64,000 nucleotides of DNA from Massilia sp. 9096 (lineage in GTDB: Bacteria > Pseudomonadota > Gammaproteobacteria > Burkholderiales > Burkholderiaceae_D). How positions within the stretch are numbered: the first letter of the stretch is position 1; the number at the start of each line of letters is the position of its first letter. Positions 51,717-60,684 of this stretch are shown here, in pieces. Location: assembly GCF_000745265.1 (NCBI RefSeq), contig NZ_JQNN01000001.1, positions 1,240,001 through 1,304,000 of the forward strand, in the 5' to 3' direction. The position numbers were made by a program, and so were the translations under genes. The notes beneath the pieces are model-generated. The model worked only from the letters and a program-made list of their open reading frames with translations. It did no database searches and was not told where the DNA came from.

Positions 51717-53114
51717 ATGCAAGTCCCGCAGCCCAAGCCGATCGATTCCGACCGCGACTGGTTCGCCCGTGCCGCCGAGCACGGCAATCCGTATGCGCAG
51801 TTCAACCTCGGGATGCTGTACCGGAACGGCGAGGGCGTCGAACAGGACGATGCCGAGGCGGTGCGCTGGCTGATGTGCGCCGCCTGCCAGCGCCTGGCGT
51901 TCGCCCAGAACCAGCTGGGCAGCATGTATTACCTGGGGCGCGGCGTCGGGCAGTCGGACATGCTGGCTGTGTACTGGTTCCGCCTGGCGGCCGAGCAGGG
52001 CGATCCCTCTGCCCAGCAGAACCTCGGCGACATGTTCCGGCTCGGGCGCGGCGTGCCGCGCGACCCGTCCGAAGCCGTGGCCTGGTATTTCAAGGCCGCG
52101 GAGCAGGACACGGCGAGCGCCCAGCGCATGCTCGGCGCCTGCTACCTGAACGGCGACGGCGTCGCGCCCGACCACGCGCTGGCGCTGGCCTGGCTGCGCA
52201 AGGCGGCCCGCCTGGGCGACGCCGACGCCGAGGTCAGCCTCGGCCTGATGCACCGCCGCGGCCAGGGCGTGGCGCCGAGCGAAGCCCAGGCCGTGCACTG
52301 GTTCCGGCGCGCGGCCGGCAAGGGCAACGCGGCCGGGCAGCGCCTGCTCGGCCTGGCCTGCCTGGAGGCCGGCGACGTCAAGGGCGCCTGCCTGTGGCTG
52401 AAGCGCGCCGCCGGCCAGGGCGAGGCCGAGGCCCAGTTCCGCCTGGCGCTGCTGCTGGCCGGCGGCCCCGGCGCCCCGACCTCTGATGCGCTCGACGAAG
52501 CCGGCGCGCTGAACTGGTACACGCGCGCCGCCGAGCAGGGCCACGTGCTGGCGCAGTACAACCTGGGCGTGCTGTACGCGCGCCGCCACGGCGCCGGGCA
52601 GGCGCCGGATTTCAGGCGCGCCGCCTACTGGTATCGCCACGCGGCCGAGCAGGGCATGGCCAAGGCGCAGTTCGCGCTGGCGGTCGCGCACGCCAAGGGG
52701 CAGGGCGTGCCGCGTGACGAGGTCCAGGCCGCGCGCTGGTACCGCCGCGCCGCCGAGCAGGGCGACGCCAGCGCGCAGAACAACCTGGGCGTGATGTACG
52801 CCAACGGCCAGGGCCTGCGCCAGAACGACGCCGAGGCGGTGCGCTGGTACCGCAAGGCGGCCGAGCAGGGTCACACGCTGGCCCAGTACAACCTGGGCGG
52901 CATGTACAACAGCGGCCGCGGCGTCGAGCGCGACAGCGTGCGTTCCTACATGTGGATGCTGCTGGCGGCCGATGCCGGCGACCCGGCCGCCAGCGCCAAC
53001 AAGGCGGTGCTGGCCGATTGCCTGTCGCCGGGCCAGCTCGACAGCGCCCGCGACATGAGCCGGCGCTGGCGCGACGCGCGCGGCGCCGTCACGGGCGAGC
53101 GGCGCGCGGCTTGA
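51717..53114 (+). CDS. Sel1-like repeat protein
   Basis: A 465-residue protein almost wholly built of about eleven Sel1-type tetratricopeptide-like repeats of roughly 36 residues. Typical units read AQFNLGMLYRNGEGVEQDDAE, AQNNLGVMYANGQGLRQNDA and AQYNLGGMYNSGRGVERD. There is no signal peptide or membrane segment, so it is likely a cytoplasmic protein-interaction scaffold. The ribosome site AGGAGA lies 6 bases before ATG 51717. Sel1 proteins often serve in signalling or stress adaptation; its partner is unknown. Confidence 0.92.
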   Translation: MQVPQPKPIDSDRDWFARAAEHGNPYAQFNLGMLYRNGEGVEQDDAEAVRWLMCAACQRLAFAQNQLGSMYYLGRGVGQSDMLAVYWFRLAAEQGDPSAQQNLGDMFRLGRGVPRDPSEAVAWYFKAAEQDTASAQRMLGACYLNGDGVAPDHALALAWLRKAARLGDADAEVSLGLMHRRGQGVAPSEAQAVHWFRRAAGKGNAAGQRLLGLACLEAGDVKGACLWLKRAAGQGEAEAQFRLALLLAGGPGAPTSDALDEAGALNWYTRAAEQGHVLAQYNLGVLYARRHGAGQAPDFRRAAYWYRHAAEQGMAKAQFALAVAHAKGQGVPRDEVQAARWYRRAAEQGDASAQNNLGVMYANGQGLRQNDAEAVRWYRKAAEQGHTLAQYNLGGMYNSGRGVERDSVRSYMWMLLAADAGDPAASANKAVLADCLSPGQLDSARDMSRRWRDARGAVTGERRAA

Positions 53115-53200
53115 GACGGTGAGCGGCCGGCCACTGCAACGGCGCCGCCGCCATGGCAAGCGTGTCCGAGTGCGACCGGCCTGGCCGGCTTGTGGTTGGA

Positions 53201-53512
53201 TCAGCCCGGCGGCGGCCCCAGCCGGGCGATTTCCAGCGAGCCGCCCATGTCGTAGATGGGACAGGCGTCGGCCAGGCGCACCGCCGCGTTGAAGTCTTCA
53301 GCGGCAATGACGCAATAGCCCGACAGGGAGCTGGTCGACTCCTTCGGCCCCAGCAGGCGGCTCGGGATCTCGACGGCGGCCGCGTCAAGGGCGCCGCGGT
53401 CGAGGGCGTTCGCGCCGAGCGCGTCGAACCAGCCGGTCCAGCGCTGTGGGTCGTGTGAAGCCTCCGGCGTCGCGCCGGGGGCGCCGCGATAAACGATCAG
53501 GAATCGTTCCAT
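53201..53512 (-). CDS. YciI family protein
   Basis: A 103-residue single-domain protein of the YCII/DGPF type. It opens with MERFLIVYRGAPGATPE and has GYCVIAAEDFNAAVRLADACP. The fold is a ferredoxin-like alpha/beta dimer with an active-site-like His/Asp pocket but uncertain activity. Its start overlaps the end of the GGDEF/EAL gene by 16 bases on the same strand, so the two may be co-expressed. Confidence 0.82.
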   Translation of the reverse strand: MERFLIVYRGAPGATPEASHDPQRWTGWFDALGANALDRGALDAAAVEIPSRLLGPKESTSSLSGYCVIAAEDFNAAVRLADACPIYDMGGSLEIARLGPPPG

Positions 53513-55854
53513 GCTGGCTCCTGTGCTGGGTTGGCTCCGTGCACATTAGCAGAAACGCCGGCCGCCGGGCGCACCGTGTCCAGGTGCGCGAGCACGCGCT
53601 CGAGCGGCATCGGGCGGTGGAACAGGAAGCCCTGCAGGTGCGGGCGCCCGTGCGTGCCGAGGAAGTCGGCCTGCTCGGCCGTCTCGATGCCTTCGGCGAC
53701 CACGCGCAGGCCGAGGTGGGTGGCCATTGCCAGGATCGACTGCACGATCGCGGTGCCGTTGACGTCGCGCGGCGTATCGCGCATGAAGCCCTTGTCGATC
53801 TTCAGTTCGTACAGCGGCATCTTCTTCAGGTAGGCCAGGTTCGAATAGCCGGTGCCGAAGTCGTCGATCGAGAAGCGGACGCCGATCTCGGTCAGGGCCT
53901 GCATGCGCGCGATGGTCTGGTCGATGTCGTCGATCAGCAGGCCTTCGGTCACTTCGAAGATGAAGCGGTCGGGCGGCGCGCCGGTCTCGCGGAAGATCGC
54001 GCGCACCTGCTCCACGAAGTCGGGCTGGCGGAACTGGTAGGGGCTGACGTTGATCGACAGCGTCAGCGGGTGGCCTGCGCGCGCCAGCACCTGCCAGGCG
54101 CGGCAGGCTTCGCGCAGCACCCAGTGGCCGAGCGGCACGATCAGGCCGCTCGATTCGGCGGCCGGGATGAACACGTCCGGCGGCACCATGCGGCCGTCCG
54201 CGCGCTGCCAGCGCATCAAGAGCTCGGCGCCGTCCGGGGCGCCGCTGTGGTCGACCTGCAGTTGCAGGTGCATCGACAGCTCGCCGTTCTCGAGCGCGTG
54301 CGCCAGGTCGCGTTCGAGCGTCAGGCGGCGCTCGGCCTCGGCCAGCATCCCCGTCTCGAACAGGGCGACGCCGTTGCGCCCGCTGGACTTGGCGTGGTAC
54401 ATGGCGGTGTCGGCTTCGCGCATCAGGTCGTGCGCGCCGCTGGCGCCGTGCAGCGGCAGCGCCACGCCGACGCTGGCCGAGGTCTGGTAGGGCTGGCCCT
54501 CGATCTGCACCGCCTGTGCCAGGCGCGCGCGGATGCGTTCGGCCACCGCCAGCGCGGCCTGCGTGGCGACGGCCGGGTCCGGGTCGAGGCCGCCCAGCAG
54601 CACCACGAATTCGTCGCCGCCGATGCGCGCCACGGTGTCCCGCTTCGACACCGCCTGGCCCAGGCGCGAGGCGACGTGCCTGAGCAGTGCGTCGCCGGTG
54701 GCGTGGCCACGCGCATCGTTGACGTTCTTGAAGTTGTCGAGGTCGAGGTAGAGCAGCGCGCCCAGCGCGCGTCCGGTCCGGGCCTGCAGGACCATTGCTT
54801 CCAGTCGCTCGGTCAGCAGGCGCCGGTTCGGCAGGCCGGTCAGGCCATCGTAGAAAGCCAGGCGGTGGATGGCGTCGGCCGCGTTGCGGCGCTCGGTGAC
54901 GTCGCGTCCGACCACCACCCAGTGGCTGACGTCCGCGCCGCCGCTGGAGAACGGCATCATGTCGAGTTCGACCCAGAACGCGTCGCCATCGCGCGTACAG
55001 CTTTTCAGCTCGGCCGTGCAGGGCTGGTTGGCGGCGATCGCCACCAGCAGGCGCGCGATCTCGGCCTGGTCCGTGTCCGGACCCTGCAGCGCGCGCAGGC
55101 TGCGCCCGAGGATCTGCTCGCGCGCGAAGCCGGTGCGGCGCAAAAAGGCGTCGTTGACGAAGATGACCGGCTGGGCGACGTCAGGACCGGTCTCGGCGCT
55201 GGCGATGATCACCATGTCGTTCAGGCGCGCCACCGCCGCCGAGGTCAGCATCAGTTCCTTGTTCAGCTCGCGCAGTTCGGCCTGGTTGCTTTCGAGCGAG
55301 GTCGAAAAGCTGCGCAGGTCCCTCAGGGTGCTGGCCAGTCCCTGCAGGAGCTTGCTGCAGGTCAGGGTCAGCATGCCGCCGACGCTGACGTAGTTGGAGG
55401 CCGCGACCAGCGCGGATTTCACCGGATCGTGTTCCCAGCCCGGCACGCCCAGCGGCAGGTGGCCGCTGGCGCCGAAAGCGACGATGGTGACGGCGCCGAG
55501 CGCCAGCGCGAGCAGGGCGGGGCGCATGCTCAGCAGCAGGCCGGCGACGATCGGCGGACCCAGCAGGTAGCTCAGGCTGGCCGCGCCGACCTGCAGCATC
55601 AGCACCACCGACAGCAGGTACACCACCGCCAGGAAGTGCATCACGCGCGCGTTGTACGACATGCGCTGGAGGCGCCAGATGGCGAAGATCCAGGCCAGCG
55701 CCACCGTGTCGACCAGGGCAACGGGCCACATGTTCAGGTGGATCAGGGCGGGCAGGATCGCGACCGTCGCGAGCGCGCCGATGGACAAGATGATCGGCAG
55801 CATCGACAAAAAGATCCGGGTTCGCCAGGCGGCGATGTCGTTGACGCTGTCCAT
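53497..55854 (-). CDS. Membrane-bound PAS-GGDEF-EAL cyclic-di-GMP protein
   Basis: A 785-residue protein. Residues 1-170 hold about six helices. Residues 215-320 are a LOV-like PAS domain in which the photoactive cysteine position is Leu253 (GRSLRALQGPDTD). A GGDEF domain follows with intact GGDEF at 412-416, but the I-site RxxD is replaced by SKRD. The EAL domain has GAELLMRW (EAL reads ELL), NVSPYQF, EVTEGLLIDD, DDFGTGYSNLAYL and AEGIET. Both synthase and phosphodiesterase catalytic residues appear present. The PAS domain probably senses something other than blue light. The last 16 bases overlap the YciI gene. Confidence 0.9.
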   Translation of the reverse strand: MDSVNDIAAWRTRIFLSMLPIILSIGALATVAILPALIHLNMWPVALVDTVALAWIFAIWRLQRMSYNARVMHFLAVVYLLSVVLMLQVGAASLSYLLGPPIVAGLLLSMRPALLALALGAVTIVAFGASGHLPLGVPGWEHDPVKSALVAASNYVSVGGMLTLTCSKLLQGLASTLRDLRSFSTSLESNQAELRELNKELMLTSAAVARLNDMVIIASAETGPDVAQPVIFVNDAFLRRTGFAREQILGRSLRALQGPDTDQAEIARLLVAIAANQPCTAELKSCTRDGDAFWVELDMMPFSSGGADVSHWVVVGRDVTERRNAADAIHRLAFYDGLTGLPNRRLLTERLEAMVLQARTGRALGALLYLDLDNFKNVNDARGHATGDALLRHVASRLGQAVSKRDTVARIGGDEFVVLLGGLDPDPAVATQAALAVAERIRARLAQAVQIEGQPYQTSASVGVALPLHGASGAHDLMREADTAMYHAKSSGRNGVALFETGMLAEAERRLTLERDLAHALENGELSMHLQLQVDHSGAPDGAELLMRWQRADGRMVPPDVFIPAAESSGLIVPLGHWVLREACRAWQVLARAGHPLTLSINVSPYQFRQPDFVEQVRAIFRETGAPPDRFIFEVTEGLLIDDIDQTIARMQALTEIGVRFSIDDFGTGYSNLAYLKKMPLYELKIDKGFMRDTPRDVNGTAIVQSILAMATHLGLRVVAEGIETAEQADFLGTHGRPHLQGFLFHRPMPLERVLAHLDTVRPAAGVSANVHGANPAQEPAWNDS

Positions 55855-55977
55855 GTTCCCCTCGGCCGGGTCACGCGTCCCCGGCAGTCCATTCTATTTG
55901 CAATGCAACATTATGAATTGCCCATAGTCAACTGTCACGCGATTTCGTCAAATGCGCGCGCGTATTTACTTGGAAAG

Positions 55978-56577
55978 TCAACGATGCACAACAACCAGCA
56001 AGGCTTTGGCTTCAAATTTGCCGAGATTGCGGATCACGTGGGCCTGGTCCGCCGGATAGCGCGCGGTGGCGCCGTGCTTGACGCGGCGTTTTTCCGCCCC
56101 GACTTCGAGCTCGACCGTGCCGGACAGCACGGTCAGGTGTTCGCCGGTGCCGGGGTCGTGCGCCTGCGACGCCAGCTCGCCGCCGGGCGCCAGGGTCAGC
56201 TCGTACCACTCGTACTTGCCGGCCAGGTCCATCGGGCCGAGGATGCGCAGCGCGTAGCCGGCGTGGTTGCCGGGCAGGGTCGGGATCTCGTGGGCGTCGA
56301 CCACGCGGATCAGCTCGACCGGGCGCACTTCGGACGACAGCAGCTCGCCGATCTGCACGCCCAGCGCGTTGGCCAGGCGCCAGGTGATGGCGATGGTCGG
56401 ATTGGCCTTTTCGCGCTCGATCTGCGACAGCATCGATTTGCTGACGCCGGCGATGCGCGACAGGTCTTCCAGCGTCAGGCCGCGCGCCAGGCGCAGGCGC
56501 TGCAGCGTGGCGCCGACTTCGGGTGGGGCGCTGGTGGGTGCTGCGAGATTCGGTAATACGGTTGCCACGTTAGTCAT
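55978..56577 (-). CDS. XRE-family regulator with cupin domain
   Basis: A 199-residue protein. An XRE helix-turn-helix at about residues 20-78 (LRLARGLTLEDLSRIAGVS, then SMLSQIEREKANPTIA) is joined to a C-terminal cupin (about 110-195, with EHLTVLSGTVELEVG and ADQAHVIRN). Such regulators sense small ligands through the cupin and often control amino acid or amine metabolism. It is divergent from kbl-tdh across a 161-base region with a long inverted repeat, so threonine catabolism is its likely target. Confidence 0.88.
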   Translation of the reverse strand: MTNVATVLPNLAAPTSAPPEVGATLQRLRLARGLTLEDLSRIAGVSKSMLSQIEREKANPTIAITWRLANALGVQIGELLSSEVRPVELIRVVDAHEIPTLPGNHAGYALRILGPMDLAGKYEWYELTLAPGGELASQAHDPGTGEHLTVLSGTVELEVGAEKRRVKHGATARYPADQAHVIRNLGKFEAKALLVVVHR

Positions 56578-56642
56578 CCAGGGTCGCTTGCCAAGTTCAA
56601 TGGCCGGGAGTAAGATTCATTATATTGAATTTTTGTTTGATC

Positions 56643-56681
56643 TTGTTCGACATACAGAACCCGGTTCAATACATCGAACAA
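56643..56681. promoter_or_regulatory. Candidate operator between the XRE-cupin gene and kbl
   Basis: TTGTTCGA (56643-56650) and TCGAACAA (56674-56681) form a perfect 8-base inverted repeat 23 bases apart. Outer GATC-containing arms extend the symmetry imperfectly. It lies 58 bases before the kbl start. Position suggests binding by the XRE-cupin regulator. Confidence 0.5.
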
Positions 56682-56738
56682 ACGGATCAACGGTACAACA
56701 TCCGCCAACCCGCGGTCAAGACAAGGAAGAGGACACCC

Positions 56739-57938
56739 ATGAGCGACCAGGCCTTCTACAGCGACCTCCAGCAGAAACTCGACACGCTCCGCAGCGACGG
56801 CCTGTTCAAGCCCGAGCGCGTGCTCGCATCGCGCCAGGGCGCCGAAGTGATCGCCGAAGACGGCCGCACGCTCATCAATATGTGCGCCAACAACTATCTT
56901 GGCCTGTCGGGCGATCCGGAGACGCAGAAGGCGGCCGAAGCGGCGCTGCAAAAATACGGCTACGGCCTGTCGTCGGTGCGCTTCATCTGCGGCACCCAGA
57001 CCGTGCACAAGGAACTCGAGCAGAAGCTGTCGAACTTCCTGGGCACCGAAGACACCATCCTGTACGCCGCGGCGTTCGACGCCAACGGCGGCGTGTTCGA
57101 GCCGCTGTTCGACGAGAACGACGCGATCATCTCGGACGCCCTGAACCACGCCTCGATCATCGACGGCGTCCGCCTGTGCAAGGCGGCGCGCTACCGCTAC
57201 GCCAACAACGACATGGCGGACCTCGAAAAGCAGCTGATCGCCGCCACGGAAGCGGGCAAGCGCCACAAGATCATCGTCACCGACGGCGCCTTCTCGATGG
57301 ACGGCACCATCGCGCAGCTCGACAAGATCGTCGCGCTGGCCGAACAGTACGGCGCGCTGACCATGATCGACGAGTCGCACGCCTCGGGCTTCATGGGCAA
57401 GACCGGGCGCGGCACCCACGAGCATTTCAACGTGATGGGCAAGATCGACATCATCACCGGCACGCTGGGCAAGGCGCTGGGCGGCGCGATGGGCGGCTTC
57501 ACGTCCGGGCGCAAGGAAGTCATCGAGATGCTGCGCCAGAAATCGCGTCCCTACCTGTTCTCCAACACGCTGGCGCCGATGATCGCCGGCGCCTCGATCG
57601 CGGTGCTCGACCGTATCGGCAAGAGCACCGAACTGCGCGACCGCCTGATGGAAAACACCGCCTACTTCCGCCGCGAGATCGAGCGCATCGGCTTCACCAT
57701 CAAGCCCGGCACGCACCCGGTGGTGCCGGTGATGCTGTTCGACGCCCCGGTAGCGCAGAAATTCGCGGCGCGCATGTTCGAACTCGGCGTGCTGCTGTCG
57801 GGCTTCTTCTACCCGGTGGTGCCGATGGGCCAGGCGCGCGTGCGCGTGCAGCTGTCGGCCGCGCACACCCGCGCGCAGCTCGACACGGTCTTGAAAGCCT
57901 TCGAGCAGGCCGGCCGCGAGCTGAAGATCATCAGCTGA
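56739..57938 (+). CDS. kbl: Glycine C-acetyltransferase (2-amino-3-ketobutyrate CoA ligase)
   Basis: ATG 56739 (AAGGAAGAGG upstream) gives 399 residues, the standard length. This PLP enzyme of the alpha-oxoamine synthase group splits 2-amino-3-oxobutyrate with CoA into glycine and acetyl-CoA. Visible blocks are NMCANNYLGLSGDP, SVRFICGTQTVHKELE, DESHASGFMGKTGRGT and the PLP-lysine region TGTLGKALGGAMGG. It lies directly ahead of the threonine dehydrogenase gene, and together they form the two-step threonine to glycine pathway. Confidence 0.96.
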   Translation: MSDQAFYSDLQQKLDTLRSDGLFKPERVLASRQGAEVIAEDGRTLINMCANNYLGLSGDPETQKAAEAALQKYGYGLSSVRFICGTQTVHKELEQKLSNFLGTEDTILYAAAFDANGGVFEPLFDENDAIISDALNHASIIDGVRLCKAARYRYANNDMADLEKQLIAATEAGKRHKIIVTDGAFSMDGTIAQLDKIVALAEQYGALTMIDESHASGFMGKTGRGTHEHFNVMGKIDIITGTLGKALGGAMGGFTSGRKEVIEMLRQKSRPYLFSNTLAPMIAGASIAVLDRIGKSTELRDRLMENTAYFRREIERIGFTIKPGTHPVVPVMLFDAPVAQKFAARMFELGVLLSGFFYPVVPMGQARVRVQLSAAHTRAQLDTVLKAFEQAGRELKIIS

Positions 57939-58085
57939 GCGTCAAGGCTTAAATCCTTATTAGCGGCCGATCCGGCCAACCACGCATCGACCGGCCGCCG
58001 CAGCCCAACCGGCGCGGCGGGCCGCATCGATGCCGATCTTCGCAACTCATCCGGTTGCACGCACACAGAAAGACAGGTAACACGC

Positions 58086-59051
58086 ATGGAACGTATCCTC
58101 ATCATCGGCGCCAACGGCCAGATCGGCAGTGAACTCGTGAGCGCGCTGGCGCAGCAGCATGGCGCCGCCAACGTGATCGCCTCGGACATCGGCGCGGACA
58201 ACCTGTACGGCGCCGCGCGCTATGCGCGTCTCGACGTGCTGGACAAGGATGCGCTGGCGCGCCTGGTCGAGCAGGAGGGCGTCACCCAGGTCTACCAGCT
58301 GGCCGCGCTGCTGTCGGCTACCGGCGAGAAAGCGCCGCTCAAAGCCTGGACGCTGAACATGGACGGCCTGCTCAACATCCTGGAAATCGCGCGCGAGCGC
58401 GTCGAGGCAGGCAAACCGCTGAAGGTGTTCTGGCCGTCCTCGATCGCCGCCTTCGGCCCGAACACGCCGGGCGACGCGCCGCAGTACGCGGTCATGGACC
58501 CGACCTCGATCTACGGCATCAGCAAGCTGGCCGGCGAGCGCCTGTGCGAGTACTACCACGCCAAGTACGGCGTCGACGTGCGCAGCATCCGCTACCCGGG
58601 TATCATCAGCTTCAAGTCGCCGCCGGGTGGCGGCACCACCGACTACGCCATCGCGATCTTCCACGCGGCCCTCAAGGGCGAGACCTACGAATGCTTCCTC
58701 GGCCCGGACACCACGCTGCCGATGATCTACATGCCGGACGCGATCCGTGCGACCATCCAGCTGATGGACGCGCCGGGCGAGCAGGTGAAAATCCGTTCCT
58801 CGTACAACGTCGCCGGCGTGTCGTTCAACCCGCGCGAGCTGGCCGGCGCCATCAAGGCCAAGTTGCCGGCGTTCGAGATCGCCTACAAGCCCGACAGCCG
58901 CCAGCAGATCGCCGATTCCTGGCCGAAGAGCCTGGACGACGAGCGCGCCCGCCAGGACTGGGGCTGGCAGTCGCGCGTCGGCGTCGACGAGATGGTGGCC
59001 GACATGCTGGCGAACGTGCAGGTGAGCGTGGACGCCGCCGTCCAGGCTTGA
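58086..59051 (+). CDS. tdh: L-threonine 3-dehydrogenase, short-chain (GalE-like) type
   Basis: A 321-residue SDR-superfamily protein. NAD motif GANGQIGSEL is at residues 8-17, a Tyr-x-x-x-Lys catalytic pair is in SIYGISKLAGERL, and FWPSSIAAFGP supplies the catalytic Ser. The blocks RYPGIISFKSPPGGGTTDYA and LPMIYMPDAI are characteristic of the short-chain threonine dehydrogenases. It oxidises threonine to 2-amino-3-oxobutyrate for kbl. It is 147 bases downstream of kbl on the same strand. This is not the zinc-type Tdh of E. coli. Confidence 0.93.
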   Translation: MERILIIGANGQIGSELVSALAQQHGAANVIASDIGADNLYGAARYARLDVLDKDALARLVEQEGVTQVYQLAALLSATGEKAPLKAWTLNMDGLLNILEIARERVEAGKPLKVFWPSSIAAFGPNTPGDAPQYAVMDPTSIYGISKLAGERLCEYYHAKYGVDVRSIRYPGIISFKSPPGGGTTDYAIAIFHAALKGETYECFLGPDTTLPMIYMPDAIRATIQLMDAPGEQVKIRSSYNVAGVSFNPRELAGAIKAKLPAFEIAYKPDSRQQIADSWPKSLDDERARQDWGWQSRVGVDEMVADMLANVQVSVDAAVQA

Positions 59052-59154
59052 CCGCTAACGGCGGGCGCCTGACTGGCCGTCATCGATCTTGCAAGGCGGC
59101 ATCCCGACCGCATCTAATAAGAAGGCGTTCACGCGCCATCAATGGAGACAGCTC

Positions 59155-60570
59155 ATGGACATGAGCGTATTTGACCTTTTCAAGATCGGCATCGGCCCGT
59201 CGAGTTCGCACACCGTCGGCCCGATGGTGGCCGGACGCCGCTTTCTGCTGGAGTGCGGTCCGCTCGAGGACGCGGTTGGCGTCGAGGTCCACCTGTACGG
59301 CTCGCTGGCACTGACCGGCGTCGGCCACGCCACCGACAAGGCCGTGATCCTCGGCCTGATGGGCGAGACGCCGCAGGACGTCGATCCGGACAGCGTCGAA
59401 GATAAACTCGCCGAAGCCGAGCTGGACGGCGTGATCCGGCTGCTAGGCGCGAAGGAAGTGCCGTTCAGCGCGGCCACGTCCCTGGTCTGGCACAAGCAAT
59501 CGACGCTGCCCGAGCACCCGAACGGCATGCGCTTCGTGCTCAAGCTGCGTGATGGCAGCATCATCGAACGCATCTATTACTCGATCGGCGGCGGCTTCAT
59601 CACCGCGGCCGGCGAAGCGCAGAACGGCCAGGCCGCGCTCAAGGATGTCGTCGGCTCGGTCGACGACGTGGTGCAAGGCGCGGTGCCGTTCCCGTTCGAC
59701 ACCATGCGCCAGCTGCTCGAGCAGGGCCGCCGCCATGGCTTGTCGATCCCGGCCATGCTGCGCGCCAACGAATGCGTGCGCATGACCGAGGCTGAGCTGG
59801 ACGCCGGCCTGGACCGCATCTGGAACGTGATGCGCGACTGTATCGCGCACGGCCTGGTCACCGAAGGCCAGCTGCCCGGCGGCCTGAACGTCAAGCGCCG
59901 TGCGGCCAAGCTGTGGCGCCAGGAGCAGGCCACGCGCTGCACCGCCAACCACTTGCCGCACGACGCCGTCAACCAGGTCAGCCTGTACGCGATGGCCGTC
60001 AACGAAGAGAACGCGGCCGGCGGCCGGGTGGTGACCGCGCCGACCAACGGCGCGGCCGGCATCATCCCGGCGGTGGGGCGCTACTACTTCGAGGATTGCC
60101 GCCCGACCGACCCTCGACGCGGCATCCGCGAGTTCCTGTTGACCTCGAGCGCGATCGGCATGCTGTGCAAGAAGAACGCCTCGATTTCAGGCGCCGAGAT
60201 CGGTTGCCAGGGCGAAGTCGGCGTGGCCTGCGCGATGGCGGCGGCGGGCCTGGTGGCGGCGCTCGGTGGCACCAACGAGCAGATCGAGAACGCGGCCGAG
60301 ATCGGCATCGAGCACCACCTGGGCATGACCTGCGACCCGATCGGCGGGCTGGTGCAGATCCCGTGCATCGAGCGCAACGGCATGGGCGCGATCAAGGCGA
60401 TCACGGCGGCGTCGCTGGCGCTCAAGGGCGACGGTACCCACTTCGTCAGCCTCGACGACGTGATCGAGACCATGCGCCAGACCGGCTACGACATGCAGGC
60501 CAAGTACAAGGAAACCTCGCTGGGCGGGCTGGCGATCCACGTGGTGACGGTCAACCACGCCGCGTGCTGA
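59155..60570 (+). CDS. sdaA: L-serine ammonia-lyase, single-chain iron-sulfur type
   Basis: ATG 59155 with GGAGA 7 bases upstream gives 471 residues. The beta domain opens with [19 protein letters not shown]. The alpha domain has [18 protein letters not shown], the cysteines expected to hold a 4Fe-4S cluster ([37 protein letters not shown]) and a C-terminal Cys. It converts serine to pyruvate and ammonia. Placed after kbl-tdh, it completes a route threonine to glycine, then serine (through a hydroxymethyltransferase elsewhere) to pyruvate. ATG 59161 is an alternative start. Confidence 0.94.
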   Translation: MDMSVFDLFKIGIGPSSSHTVGPMVAGRRFLLECGPLEDAVGVEVHLYGSLALTGVGHATDKAVILGLMGETPQDVDPDSVEDKLAEAELDGVIRLLGAKEVPFSAATSLVWHKQSTLPEHPNGMRFVLKLRDGSIIERIYYSIGGGFITAAGEAQNGQAALKDVVGSVDDVVQGAVPFPFDTMRQLLEQGRRHGLSIPAMLRANECVRMTEAELDAGLDRIWNVMRDCIAHGLVTEGQLPGGLNVKRRAAKLWRQEQATRCTANHLPHDAVNQVSLYAMAVNEENAAGGRVVTAPTNGAAGIIPAVGRYYFEDCRPTDPRRGIREFLLTSSAIGMLCKKNASISGAEIGCQGEVGVACAMAAAGLVAALGGTNEQIENAAEIGIEHHLGMTCDPIGGLVQIPCIERNGMGAIKAITAASLALKGDGTHFVSLDDVIETMRQTGYDMQAKYKETSLGGLAIHVVTVNHAAC

Positions 60571-60633
60571 GCGGGCTGCGCCTACGCTTTCTGAACAATA
60601 TTCGGTAAAACGGCAACATCCGGCTGGCCGGAC

Positions 60634-60639
60634 TATAAT
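60634..60639 (+). promoter_or_regulatory. Consensus -10 box (TATAAT) ahead of thrC
   Basis: A perfect TATAAT with a predicted transcript start near 60646 leaves about 39 bases of leader before the thrC ATG. No good -35 box lies at the right distance, so an activator may be needed. The leader has no strong ribosome site. Confidence 0.45.
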
Positions 60640-60684
60640 AAAAGACCAACGCCAGCCAACCGGATCTTTTACCGTTCATACCGT

